Shown here in pieces: positions 9,732-18,346 of a stretch of DNA of 64,000 nucleotides. The translations under genes and the position numbers were made by a program. Below the pieces are notes generated by a model. That model worked only from the letters and a program-made list of their open reading frames with translations. It did not search any database and was not told the DNA's origin. The first letter of the stretch is position 1; each line of letters starts with the position of its first letter. This DNA comes from Neptunicella marina (GTDB lineage Bacteria > Pseudomonadota > Gammaproteobacteria > Enterobacterales > Alteromonadaceae), in the NCBI RefSeq assembly GCF_014270035.1, contig NZ_JACNEP010000003.1, positions 288,060-352,059 on the forward strand. Reading direction: 5' to 3'.

Positions 9732-10964
9732 ATGAATCAAATAGAAATAGCCCTTGGCGTTGGCATGTTTATCGCCATCGTTGTGGTACTGGTAATGGTA
9801 ATCATGTTTGCCAAATCAAAACTGGTACCAGAAGGCGAAGTGACTATCAGCATCAACGGTGATCCGGAAAAAGCCATTACTGCGCAACCGGGTGACAAAT
9901 TATTAGGCGCTTTAGCCAATGCTGGTATTTTTGTATCATCAGCTTGTGGTGGTGGTGGCTCATGTGGTCAGTGTCGTGTTGACATTAAATCGGGTGGGGG
10001 AGAAATCCTTCCAACTGAATTAGATCACATCAGTAAGCGTGAAGCTAAACATGGTTGCCGTTTATCCTGTCAGGTAGCTATTAAGCAGGATATGGAAATT
10101 GAGCTTGAAGAAGAAATCTTTGGTATCAAAAAGTGGGAATGTGAAGTTATCAGTAACGATAACAAAGCTACCTTTATCAAAGAATTGAAGCTGAAAATTC
10201 CTGAAGGTGAAGTGGTTCCGTTCCGTGCTGGTGGTTACATTCAGATTGAAGCGCCTGCGCACCATGTTAAATATAAAGATTTTGATGTACCGGAAGAGTA
10301 TCGTAAAGACTGGAATCACTTTGGTTTCTTTGATATTGAATCAAAAGTTGATGACGAAACTATTCGTGCTTACTCAATGGCAAACTACCCGGAAGAGAAA
10401 GGTATTATTATGTTGAACGTGCGTATCGCTACGCCGCCACCTAATAATCTGTCTCTGCCTGCAGGTAAAATGTCATCTTATATCTGGAGCCTTAAGCCTG
10501 GCGATAAAGTGACAATTTCTGGTCCGTTTGGTGAATTCTTCGCTAAAGAAACCGATGCAGAAATGGTCTTTGTTGGTGGTGGTGCAGGTATGGCGCCAAT
10601 GCGCTCTCACATTTTCGACCAATTACGTCGTCTTAAATCTAACCGCAAGATGAGTTTCTGGTACGGTGCCCGTTCTAAGCGTGAAATGTTCTATGTGGAA
10701 GATTTCGATGAACTGGCGTCTGAGAATGACAACTTCGAATGGCACGTTGCTCTTTCTGACCCTCAGCCAGAAGACAACTGGGAAGGTTACACTGGCTTTA
10801 TTCACAATGTATTGCTGGAAAATTATCTGAAAGATCATCCGGCACCAGAAGATTGTGAATTCTATATGTGTGGTCCACCTATGATGAATGCCGCCGTTAT
10901 TAACATGCTTAAAGATTTAGGTGTGGAAGACGAAAATATCCTGTTGGATGATTTTGGTGGTTAA
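9732..10964 (+). CDS. nqrF: Na+-translocating NADH:quinone reductase subunit F
   Basis: NqrF is the NADH-oxidising entry subunit. One N-terminal helix (about residues 6-27) anchors it; a ferredoxin-type [2Fe-2S] domain follows with ligands Cys72, Cys78, Cys81 and Cys113; then an FAD domain with the R-A-Y-S motif ('[13 protein letters not shown]') and an NADH domain with '[13 protein letters not shown]' and the C-terminal '[12 protein letters not shown]'. Length 410 aa is standard. A terminator lies directly after it, so apbE and nqrM may be expressed at a lower level. Confidence 0.97.
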   Translation: MNQIEIALGVGMFIAIVVVLVMVIMFAKSKLVPEGEVTISINGDPEKAITAQPGDKLLGALANAGIFVSSACGGGGSCGQCRVDIKSGGGEILPTELDHISKREAKHGCRLSCQVAIKQDMEIELEEEIFGIKKWECEVISNDNKATFIKELKLKIPEGEVVPFRAGGYIQIEAPAHHVKYKDFDVPEEYRKDWNHFGFFDIESKVDDETIRAYSMANYPEEKGIIMLNVRIATPPPNNLSLPAGKMSSYIWSLKPGDKVTISGPFGEFFAKETDAEMVFVGGGAGMAPMRSHIFDQLRRLKSNRKMSFWYGARSKREMFYVEDFDELASENDNFEWHVALSDPQPEDNWEGYTGFIHNVLLENYLKDHPAPEDCEFYMCGPPMMNAAVINMLKDLGVEDENILLDDFGG

Positions 10965-10982
10965 TTCCAGATAATGTATTTT

Positions 10983-11008
10983 AAAAGGGCAGATTACTGC
11001 CCTTTTTT
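10983..11008 (+). terminator. Terminator between nqrF and apbE
   Basis: AAAAGGGCAG (10983-10992) pairs perfectly with CTGCCCTTTT (10997-11006) over a 4-nt loop and is followed by more T. It stands 18 bp after the nqrF stop and only about 25 bp before apbE, so it may let only part of the nqr transcripts continue into the maturation genes. Confidence 0.82.
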
Positions 11009-11031
11009 ATGTCTCTTTGATAGGTAAAAGA

Positions 11032-12045
11032 ATGAAATTCAAACTGGGTTTTACAGGTCTGATTTTAAGCCTGTTATTGCTAAGTGCATGTCAGCCAGCC
11101 ACTGAAGGTGTGGTTGCCATTGAAGGTAAAACCATGGGTACCACTTATCATATTAAGTGGGTTCCAACGGATAACAGCCCGTCAGTGACTGCAATGCAAA
11201 CAGAAATCGATCAGGCGTTGGTGAAAGTGAACAAAGAAATGTCCACTTATGATCCAAACTCTGAGCTTTCTGTGTTTAATCAAAGCCCTGCGGGCGAAGC
11301 GATGACAGTGTCAGATGGCACCGCAACTGTGATTAAAGAAGCTAAGCGCTTAGGTGAACTTACTGGCGGTGTTCTTGATGTTACGGTAGGCCCTCTGGTG
11401 AATTTGTGGGGGTTCGGACCTCAGGCCAGACCAGAAACGATTCCTGCGCCTGATGTGATTGCTGAAGCCAAAAGTCGTACAGGTTTAAAATATCTGCGTA
11501 TCGATGGTAATCAGCTGAGTAAAAGCCACGAGGACTTGTATGTGGATTTATCGACCATTGCCAAAGGTTATGGCGTCGATGTGGTTGCTGATATTTTGCA
11601 TGCCCATGGCGTAGAGAGTTATCTGGTGGAAATTGGCGGTGAAATGCGTCTTGCTGGTACTAAACCCGGTGCGGTGGAATGGAGAGTTGCGGTAGAAAAA
11701 CCAGTAAGCTCTGAGCGCTCTGTGGCGCAGATTATTGGTGTTGGTAACAATGCGGTTGCGACTTCGGGTGATTATCGCAACTATTTTGAGCAGGATGGTA
11801 TTAGATATTCACACATTATCGACCCGACAACCGGTTACCCTATTCAGCATAATTTGGTGTCGGTTACCGTTGTGCATCCTTCATGTATGACCGCAGATGG
11901 TCTGGCTACCGCGATTGATGTGATGGGGTATGAAAAGGGTCTGGCTTTTGCAGAAAAAAATAATCTGGCTGTCCTGCTGATTACCCGAGAAAATGACGGC
12001 TTTAAGTCGTATACTAGCAAGCAGTTTGAGCCTTATTTACGTTAG
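11032..12045 (+). CDS. apbE: FAD:protein FMN transferase ApbE
   Basis: ApbE transfers FMN from FAD onto a threonine of target proteins; here the targets are Thr229 of NqrB and Thr222 of NqrC. The 337-aa product has a lipoprotein signal ending in LSAC (Cys20), so it acts at the periplasmic face, where these residues lie. Family motifs 'GKTMGTTYHIKW', 'VGPLVNLWGFGP', 'DLSTIAKGYGVD', 'VEIGGEMR' and 'SHIIDPTTGYP' are all present. ATG 11032 gives a clean signal peptide; a TTG at 11017 would add five residues. nqrM follows after 21 bp. Confidence 0.96.
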   Translation: MKFKLGFTGLILSLLLLSACQPATEGVVAIEGKTMGTTYHIKWVPTDNSPSVTAMQTEIDQALVKVNKEMSTYDPNSELSVFNQSPAGEAMTVSDGTATVIKEAKRLGELTGGVLDVTVGPLVNLWGFGPQARPETIPAPDVIAEAKSRTGLKYLRIDGNQLSKSHEDLYVDLSTIAKGYGVDVVADILHAHGVESYLVEIGGEMRLAGTKPGAVEWRVAVEKPVSSERSVAQIIGVGNNAVATSGDYRNYFEQDGIRYSHIIDPTTGYPIQHNLVSVTVVHPSCMTADGLATAIDVMGYEKGLAFAEKNNLAVLLITRENDGFKSYTSKQFEPYLR

Positions 12046-12066
12046 TTTTTTGCATTTGGAGCAGTT

Positions 12067-12300
12067 GTGAATACGTTTATTTTAGCTTTTGTTTTTTTTG
12101 TAGTGGTCGTTGCAGCAATGGCGATTGGATATATCCTGCAAAAAAAATCGATTTCTGGTAGTTGTGGTGGTTTGGGCGCCTTGGGTATTGAAAAAGCCTG
12201 TGACTGTCCTGAGCCCTGTGACCGCAAAAAAGCCAGACTGGAAAAAGAAGCTGCTCGTGCTGAAAAACTTAAGCAATGGAAGCAGGACCAAATTCTGTAG
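12067..12300 (+). CDS. nqrM: NQR maturation protein NqrM (DUF539)
   Basis: This 77-aa protein has one N-terminal membrane helix (about residues 3-23) and a short Cys-rich tail with Cys33, Cys45, Cys47 and Cys51. It matches NqrM, which is required for Na+-NQR assembly, probably by delivering iron to the NqrD/NqrE centre. The start is GTG 12067 with GGAG at 12058-12061. The C-terminal half is charged and probably helical. Position after nqrA-F and apbE is the usual one for the family. Confidence 0.93.
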   Translation: MNTFILAFVFFVVVVAAMAIGYILQKKSISGSCGGLGALGIEKACDCPEPCDRKKARLEKEAARAEKLKQWKQDQIL

Positions 12301-12345
12301 CAGAGTGTTTGCTTTATTTCGCTAATAACTAGCGTTCAGAAGAAG

Positions 12346-12380
12346 AAAAGCCGGAGTCATTTTATGTTACTCCGGCTTTT
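12346..12380. terminator. Bidirectional terminator between nqrM and the antiporter gene
   Basis: AAAAGCCGGAGT (12346-12357) and its exact complement (12369-12380) make a 12-bp stem with an 11-nt loop. It has A-rich sequence on the left and T-rich sequence on the right, so it can terminate both the rightward nqr unit and the leftward gene that ends at 12383. Confidence 0.88.
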
Positions 12381-12382
12381 TA

Positions 12383-13660
12383 TTATTTGCTGCGAGCGGC
12401 GATACTTTTTCGAATCAGCGGCCCTATCGTCAAGCCCTGTACAATAATTGAAAAAATCACTACTACATAAGTCATGATAATCATCAGGTTATGTACATCC
12501 GTGCCGTTGGGTAATAAGGTGCCTGATGGTATGGATGCGGCCATGGCTAACGCCAGTCCGCCGCGTAACCCTCCCCAGGTTAAAATACGTACTGAATTTA
12601 AGTCATACTCTCTGAAGCGGCGAAACACCAGATATGGGCTTGCGACACTGACAAAACGTGCAAAGAGCACAATGGGTACCATTAATAAGCCGAGACCAAT
12701 TTCGCCCAGCGTTAATGGCATAGTGACCAGCAATAAACCAATCAATAGAAACAGCAGCGCATTCAAAAAATAATCGGTGGCGTGCCAAAAACTTTTGACA
12801 TATTTGGTTGCAGAAATACCGGTGCGTTTCGATGCTTTAGAGCGAGTTATATTGCCCATTAAAATGCCACAGGTCACCATGGCTAACGCACCTGATATCT
12901 CAAGCAGGTTGGCGGTGGCAAAACCTGCGGATGGCACCATCAGCGTTACCAGTAAACGGATATTGGCATCTTTACTGTTAATCACCAGAAAATGTCCAAT
13001 CACCGTCAGCAGCAAACCAAATGCAACACCACCAAGGGCGTCTTTTAAGAATAGTTCCCCCACACTGGCAAAACTTGGTTCGACACCTGAAAATGCCACG
13101 GCAAAAATAGTGGTAAATATGACCAGCCCTACGCCGTCATTAAATAAAGATTCACCTTCAACCTGAATCGCAATGTTTGGTGGTGCTTTCATTTGTTTGA
13201 TAATGGCCAGTACTGCGATGGGGTCTGTAGGGCTAATGAGTGCGCCAAATAGCAGACAATAGATAAAAGGCACTTGCCAGCCGACTAATGCCATAAGCCA
13301 CTGGCTAATAAAACCAATCATGAAAGTCGACAGCAAGGTCGAGAATAATACCAGTGTAGTAATTTCCCAGCGTTGATTACGTAATGCGCGTAAATCGATT
13401 TCCAATGCGCCGGCAAACAACAAAAAGCCCAGCATGCCTTTAAGCAGCAACTGATTAAAATCCAGTTCAGTTACCACCTCAGTGATAGCTAAAGCTGTTT
13501 TATCTCCCAGTAAAGATACCGCGAGAATTAATAACAGAGATATCACCACTGAACCTGTGGTGATGGCGATGGTGGTTTGAAGTTTAAGGACATATTGATT
13601 GGCAAAAGCAATCAGGATGGCTAAGGCAGACAAAAAGCACAGCAAGTACCAGGCACTCAT
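12383..13660 (-). CDS. Na+/H+ antiporter, CPA1 (NhaP-like) family
   Basis: This 425-aa inner-membrane protein has about twelve hydrophobic segments and the CPA1 signatures 'GALISPTDPIAVLAI' (about residues 142-156) and 'VEGESLFNDGVGLVIF' with the ion-binding Asn-Asp pair. It should exchange sodium or potassium for protons. There is no long cytoplasmic regulatory tail. It converges on the Na+-NQR operon, a pairing that makes sense in an organism running a sodium cycle. Minus-strand AGGA lies before the ATG at 13660. The exact cation cannot be told from sequence. Confidence 0.88.
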   Translation of the reverse strand: MSAWYLLCFLSALAILIAFANQYVLKLQTTIAITTGSVVISLLLILAVSLLGDKTALAITEVVTELDFNQLLLKGMLGFLLFAGALEIDLRALRNQRWEITTLVLFSTLLSTFMIGFISQWLMALVGWQVPFIYCLLFGALISPTDPIAVLAIIKQMKAPPNIAIQVEGESLFNDGVGLVIFTTIFAVAFSGVEPSFASVGELFLKDALGGVAFGLLLTVIGHFLVINSKDANIRLLVTLMVPSAGFATANLLEISGALAMVTCGILMGNITRSKASKRTGISATKYVKSFWHATDYFLNALLFLLIGLLLVTMPLTLGEIGLGLLMVPIVLFARFVSVASPYLVFRRFREYDLNSVRILTWGGLRGGLALAMAASIPSGTLLPNGTDVHNLMIIMTYVVVIFSIIVQGLTIGPLIRKSIAARSK

Positions 13661-13886
13661 TACGAATTCCTAAAGTTAACAGTAAAAAGGTAGCGCCAGC
13701 ATTTATTATGATTGAGGGTACAAATGATTATTGCTAAGGGCAGCGTATTGTAACGTTGGGCGACAGTTTAGTCAGTGAATTACTGGGTTGATAGTATAAA
13801 TTTTACGAATATTTTATGACTTCAGCCTGTTTAAATTATAACTAAGTGAGTTGCCATCCATATGTTGCTCATGTACATTATCATCA

Positions 13887-13904
13887 AATGACAGCGTTGT
13901 CATT
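13887..13904. promoter_or_regulatory. NagR-type operator (LacI family)
   Basis: AATGACAGCGTTGTCATT is an 18-bp palindrome with one central degenerate pair and fits the NagR box described for N-acetylglucosamine regulons of Xanthomonas and Shewanella (AATGACA-R-CG-Y-TGTCATT, from memory). It lies 110 bp before nagX. The rest of the 13661-14014 gap must hold the divergent promoters for nagX and the antiporter. Confidence 0.8.
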
Positions 13905-14014
13905 TTGTGGGGTGGCTGGACTGTTATTTTACTTATCAGTGTTAAGCAGTAGTGGAAAACAGGTAGCCGCTAAATATAAAAAGCATGTACAACATGTATC
14001 TACCGGAGAGTAAA

Positions 14015-15121
14015 ATGCAACAAACAATAAGAAAACAACGGGTTGCAGCAATTGATGTACTCAGGGGATTAACCATTGCGCTAATGATTCTGGTCAATAC
14101 CCCAGGTTCCTGGAGTTATGTCTATCCCCCGTTTTTGCACGCTGACTGGAGCGGTGCAACTCCTACCGATATGGTTTTTCCTTTTTTCTTGTTTATTGTC
14201 GGCGCAGCAATGTTTTATTCATTGTCTTCCGCACGGGAGAGCGGCCTTATCCCCTGGGCAAAAATTTGTAAACGTGCCGTGCTGTTATTTTTAATTGGTT
14301 TGTTTTTAAATATTTTGCCGTTTGATACCGCACCTGAAAATGTGCGTATTCTTGGCGTCCTGCAGCGTATCGCCATTTGTTATTTTATCGGTGCTATTCT
14401 GATCCTTACGCTAAATACCAGACAACTTGTTATTGCCAGCGTTGGGATCTTACTTGGCTACTGGTTGGTGATGACTTTGGGGAGTGATAATCCTTATGCA
14501 CTGGAAAGTAATCTGGTAAGACAAATTGATTTAGCGATTTTAGGTGCATCACATTTGTGGAAAGGCAAAGGACTGGCATTTGATCCGGAAGGATTATTAA
14601 GCAGCTTGCCAGCAACGGTAACATTGTTAAGTGGATATCTGAGTACCTGGTGGTTGGCGCAAACTCCGGAGCCCATGCAACAAATCAAAAAACTGTTAAC
14701 TGCGGCAGTCCCATTAATTGTACTGGCTTTAATCTGGCACCAGTGGCATCCGATTAATAAAAGCTTATGGACCGGGTCATTTGTTATGTTAACCGCAGGT
14801 GTGGCGATGTGTGTGCTGGCTGTGATCATTTGGGCATGGGAATTAATGGGAGTGCGAAGAGGGCTGGAATTTTTCCGTATTTATGGCAGTAATCCTTTGG
14901 TGGTCTATGTGTGTTCAGGTTTGATCGCGATTACATTGGGGGAAGTGTTAACTGCTGAATACCAGGGCAAAACAACCAGTATGTACCATTATTGTTTCCA
15001 GTTACTCAACCAGTTTATGGCACCCAAAAATGCTTCGTTGTTATTTGCGTTAATCGTGGTAAGTGTTTTGTATCTACTGGCCAGATTTCTTGATCACAAG
15101 AAGTGGTTTGTGAAACTGTAA
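14015..15121 (+). CDS. nagX: NagX-like membrane acyltransferase homologue (COG4299/HGSNAT-like)
   Basis: This 368-aa membrane protein with about ten helices has the family start 'VAAIDVLRGLTIALMILVNTPGSW' in outline and 'TDMVFPFFLFIVGAAMF', the hallmarks of the NagX / heparan-alpha-glucosaminide acetyltransferase family. Family members occur in chitin and N-acetylglucosamine regulons; the bacterial role is not settled, but handling of acetylamino sugars at the membrane is likely. I start at ATG 14015, which has GGAGAG 4 bp upstream, rather than at 13985. The NagR box upstream supports GlcNAc-responsive control. No other nag gene is nearby. Confidence 0.85.
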   Translation: MQQTIRKQRVAAIDVLRGLTIALMILVNTPGSWSYVYPPFLHADWSGATPTDMVFPFFLFIVGAAMFYSLSSARESGLIPWAKICKRAVLLFLIGLFLNILPFDTAPENVRILGVLQRIAICYFIGAILILTLNTRQLVIASVGILLGYWLVMTLGSDNPYALESNLVRQIDLAILGASHLWKGKGLAFDPEGLLSSLPATVTLLSGYLSTWWLAQTPEPMQQIKKLLTAAVPLIVLALIWHQWHPINKSLWTGSFVMLTAGVAMCVLAVIIWAWELMGVRRGLEFFRIYGSNPLVVYVCSGLIAITLGEVLTAEYQGKTTSMYHYCFQLLNQFMAPKNASLLFALIVVSVLYLLARFLDHKKWFVKL

Positions 15122-15147
15122 ATAACTTTTTATCCAATTCATATTCG

Positions 15148-15180
15148 GCCGACTTTGCATTTTTGCAAGTCGGCTTTTTT
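15148..15180 (+). terminator. Terminator of nagX
   Basis: GCCGACTTTGCA (15148-15159) pairs with TGCAAGTCGGC (15164-15174) with one bulged T and is followed by six T. It separates nagX from the chemoreceptor gene. Confidence 0.82.
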
Positions 15181-15314
15181 GTTTCTGATATTTGAAAAAT
15201 GCTGACTTTTTTATCACATTTTAATGGGGCAATAGTTCAGTCTTTACACAGCTTGCCGACATAGTCATCATGGGCAAGGGGAAAAAATAACAAAAATAAC
15301 AATAGGATACTCAA

Positions 15315-17315
15315 ATGACGTGGTTAAAAAAATCAATTAGCAGTCGCTTAATTGCCGGTGTTGTTGCCAGTCTGGCAGTTTTATTTATTCTCTATGGCGT
15401 ATGGCAGATTAGTCAGGTTAAACGCGTCACAACTCAGAATGTGCAGGCTGATATTCAGCAACTTGTGAAGTTTAGTGCTAGCGAAATCAAAGGTTTTTTT
15501 GAAGCCAAGGGACAAATTATTCACAGTGTGTTTGCCAGCCCGCAAGTACTTGACTGGTTTGATCAATACAATGAGCGTGGTAGTTTCATCGCGAATGATT
15601 CAGGATATCAGTCCATCCAGCAGTATTTTAAATTTTTCTCTGAGCAGGATAACGCAATAAAAAGTGTCTTTTTTGGTTCGGCTAATACCTTTGAATATTT
15701 TGACTTAAATGGACGTTATGATGGTGATCCTAATTATTACACCAACAAACGTCCCTGGTGGAGTGAAACCCAGCAGAAAAAGAGTCTGTATGTATCAGAT
15801 CCGGCAGTAGATGCCAACGACGGCTCCATTTCAGCCACCATTAAAACAGTGGTAAAGCATAATGGCCGGTTTATTGGTATTGGTGGTATGGATATTTTGA
15901 TCAGTACCATAGGACAAAAGTTGCTGGGAAAAATTAAATATCAACAGCTAGGCAATGCCTTTTTAGTCACTGAAAAAGGTGTACTGGTTTATTTTCCCGG
16001 CTTTAGTGATGCCTTCCCTCCCGGAAGTGATATGTCGATGGTGGATAAAAAATTTAGTGATACTGAAGGCTTTTCTGCCCTTAAGTCACTGACCTCAAAC
16101 CAGGCACATGGCATAGCGACGGTAAGTTGGAAAGGGGAAAATTACCGGGTGATATTTGATGAGGTGACCAGTGATTATCCCAGCATGAACTGGAAGCTGG
16201 GTTTTATGGTGCCAGACTCTGTGATCTCCGAGCCGATTAATAACGCTGTATTATCATCGGGCGTTATTCTAATCGTTATGCTGGCTATTATTGCCGTCAT
16301 TGTCAGTGTCATTGTAAAGCCGGTGTTGCAACCGCTAAAAAACATGTTATCGGCCATGCGGGATATTTCTCATGGCGAAGGCGATCTGACCAAACGTATT
16401 CATGTTAACCGTGAAGATGAAACTGGGCAGCTTGCTGCTGAATTTAATACTTTTATGGATAAAATTCAGGGCCTGGTAAGTCAGGCTAAAGATATTGTCA
16501 CTGAAGTACTTGATGTGACTGAAACTGTGTCGCGAATTACCGAGCATAATGTGTCGCTTGCCAATAATGAAAAGTCGGAAATTGAAACAGTGGCAAAAGC
16601 GAGTCAGGAAATGGCCGAAACCAGTCGTAATGTGTCCAGCAGCGCTGAAGGAGCGATGAATGTTTCGGACAAAGTTAAGCAACAAATGGATAAAGGCAAT
16701 AATGTTGTTGCATCGGCAGTGGACAATATTCACCAGTTATCTGAGCAAATTGAACAATCTGTCAGTGTTGTCACCGCACTGGAAAATGAAACTGACAAAA
16801 TTGGTGAAGTGTTAGAAGTGATCAGTGCCATTACTGAACAAACCAATTTACTGGCGCTCAATGCGGCAATTGAGGCTGCGCGAGCAGGTGAGCAAGGGAG
16901 AGGGTTTGCGGTTGTAGCCGATGAAGTACGTACACTGGCACAACGCACTCAGGAATCGACCAGTCATATTCAGGACATAATTCGCACGCTACAACAAACT
17001 GCCAGCGATGCCAGTAAAGCAATGCATGCCAGTAATACACAAGTAGAAAGTGGTGTGAAACAAGTTTCGGAAATTCAATTAGTGTTAAAAGATGCTATGA
17101 AGGCGATCGATGATATTCAGCAACAAATGCACAGTATCGGTGCGGCCAACACACAGCAGGCAACCATTGCAGAAAATGTCGCGCGTAATGTGGCTCATGT
17201 GAAAGAACTGGCGGATGAGTCGGTTAATGAAAGTCAGGACGTGGAATCGAGTATCCATCAATTACGTAAGTTATCGTCAGGGCTGGATAAGGTTGTGAAA
17301 CAGTTCCGCGTTTAG
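15315..17315 (+). CDS. Methyl-accepting chemotaxis protein with Cache sensor
   Basis: This 666-aa receptor has a membrane helix at about residues 12-32, a periplasmic double-Cache-like sensor (about 38-290), a second helix (about 305-330), a HAMP domain ('[24 protein letters not shown]') and a long signalling coiled coil. The conserved kinase-contact hairpin reads '[20 protein letters not shown]', at about residues 510-530. The sensor contains 'Y-x4-R-P-W-W' followed by Asp, which resembles the amino-acid-binding signature of dCache domains (Y-x4-R-x-W-Y); a ligand call on that basis would be speculative. It is a single-gene unit. AGGA precedes ATG 15315. Confidence 0.93.
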   Translation: MTWLKKSISSRLIAGVVASLAVLFILYGVWQISQVKRVTTQNVQADIQQLVKFSASEIKGFFEAKGQIIHSVFASPQVLDWFDQYNERGSFIANDSGYQSIQQYFKFFSEQDNAIKSVFFGSANTFEYFDLNGRYDGDPNYYTNKRPWWSETQQKKSLYVSDPAVDANDGSISATIKTVVKHNGRFIGIGGMDILISTIGQKLLGKIKYQQLGNAFLVTEKGVLVYFPGFSDAFPPGSDMSMVDKKFSDTEGFSALKSLTSNQAHGIATVSWKGENYRVIFDEVTSDYPSMNWKLGFMVPDSVISEPINNAVLSSGVILIVMLAIIAVIVSVIVKPVLQPLKNMLSAMRDISHGEGDLTKRIHVNREDETGQLAAEFNTFMDKIQGLVSQAKDIVTEVLDVTETVSRITEHNVSLANNEKSEIETVAKASQEMAETSRNVSSSAEGAMNVSDKVKQQMDKGNNVVASAVDNIHQLSEQIEQSVSVVTALENETDKIGEVLEVISAITEQTNLLALNAAIEAARAGEQGRGFAVVADEVRTLAQRTQESTSHIQDIIRTLQQTASDASKAMHASNTQVESGVKQVSEIQLVLKDAMKAIDDIQQQMHSIGAANTQQATIAENVARNVAHVKELADESVNESQDVESSIHQLRKLSSGLDKVVKQFRV

Positions 17316-17333
17316 GAAAGTGCTAACTTTCCT
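17314..17333 (+). terminator. Possible weak terminator of the chemoreceptor gene
   Basis: AGGAAAG (17314-17320) pairs with CTTTCCT (17327-17333) over 6 nt and overlaps the stop codon. The downstream tract is T/A-rich but not a clean T-run, so this is a weak candidate. Confidence 0.35.
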
Positions 17334-17543
17334 TATAATTGTTAAATTATTGTTTATTTTAATTTGTTCTAAACCGCTAAATGTGTCCGATAGTCTGTTG
17401 GGTACATTCCTTTCTATACAGGCACTAGTAATGTTTTTAAAGCGTTTCACCGTTGCATTAGATTATAAAACCCCCAATATGCCGCCAAATAAAAACTATT
17501 GATTAATTTTTACACTTAAAATACGCTCTGAATGTTAACAAAA

Positions 17544-17581
17544 TGTAAGCGCTTCCATTTATTAAAATGAAAGCGCTTACA
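17544..17581. promoter_or_regulatory. Two LacI-family operators before the GH16 operon
   Basis: TGTAAGCGCTTCCA (17544-17557) and TGAAAGCGCTTACA (17568-17581) each match the LacI-family consensus TGNAANCGNTTNCA at every defined position. Their centres are 24 bp apart. Together they also form a perfect 12-bp inverted repeat (17543-17554 with 17571-17582). They lie 43-80 bp before the first gene of the beta-glucanase operon, the expected place for a sugar-responsive repressor. The regulator gene is not in the window. The rest of the 17316-17623 gap shows no gene. Confidence 0.75.
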
Positions 17582-17623
17582 TAATAATTAAAAACATAAA
17601 AATACGTTAGGTAGGAGAGCAAT

Positions 17624-18346
17624 ATGAAAATGAAATTTTTAATAGGAGCGGCAATTTTGCTGGCTAGTAGTCAAAGTATGGCCGGTGCAATTATCAATGG
17701 CGATATCGCCAATTCATGCAGTTTAAATGGCTGGGAAACGGATACCGATGGATTAGGTCCAGGTGGAAGTAATGACTTCACTATCGTTGGTAGTGCGCCT
17801 GATTGCAGTATTGCAATCAATGTGGATTACTGGGGGGCAAATTTCACGGATGTTTTCTTTGCTAATACGCTTTACCAGAACCTGGCTCTATCCGCGGCTG
17901 CAGACAGCACTTTTTTATTAAGTTTTGATTTTTCCGTTGACAGTGAATTAACCAGCGCTGATGCGGGGTTTATAGCTGATTATTTTGCTATTGGTTTTGG
18001 TGATGGAACCGGTAGTTTATTTGACCAATACCGCAAGCCTGGCTATCTGGTTGCGCCAACCGATATTGATGGGATTAATCAATATAGTTTTTCATTTGAG
18101 TTGGATAATTCCTGGGTAAATCAGGCTGGCTGGGCGTTGGAGTTTCAGGTACTACCAGGATTTGATAACAATACTTTAATGGGAGATTTTGCTGGCTCAT
18201 CGCTTTATCTGCAAAACGTTAGTTTGAATGAGGTTCCTAATGCAACGGTAGACGAAGCCCCAGTTTTGGCATTTTTTGCTTTGGGTCTGGGCTTAATGGC
18301 GTGGCGTCGAAACAATAGTCAACAAATCTCAAGGAATGAGCCATGA
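17624..18346 (+). CDS. Exported protein with PEP-CTERM-like C-terminal anchor
   Basis: I do not recognise the main domain of this 240-aa protein. It has a signal peptide cleaved after about residue 20 ('SQSMAG'), a beta-rich central region with many aromatic and Asp/Asn residues (the composition of a lectin or carbohydrate-binding fold), and a tail with a hydrophobic helix followed by 'WRRN', like PEP-CTERM sorting signals, although the usual V-P-E-P is reduced to 'VDEAPVLAFF'. The stop overlaps the start of the GH16 gene (ATGA), so the two are translationally coupled and share the LacI-type operators. A role in binding or holding beta-glucan near the enzyme is inference. Confidence 0.7.
   Translation: MKMKFLIGAAILLASSQSMAGAIINGDIANSCSLNGWETDTDGLGPGGSNDFTIVGSAPDCSIAINVDYWGANFTDVFFANTLYQNLALSAAADSTFLLSFDFSVDSELTSADAGFIADYFAIGFGDGTGSLFDQYRKPGYLVAPTDIDGINQYSFSFELDNSWVNQAGWALEFQVLPGFDNNTLMGDFAGSSLYLQNVSLNEVPNATVDEAPVLAFFALGLGLMAWRRNNSQQISRNEP

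Noticed and set aside
12383..13660. Membership of the antiporter in the Na+-NQR operon
   Set aside because: It is on the opposite strand and separated by a bidirectional terminator; only a functional relation through sodium is plausible.
17320..17502. 60-codon plus-strand frame after the chemoreceptor
   Set aside because: It starts at a weak codon within the possible terminator, has no ribosome site and lies in AT-rich intergenic sequence.
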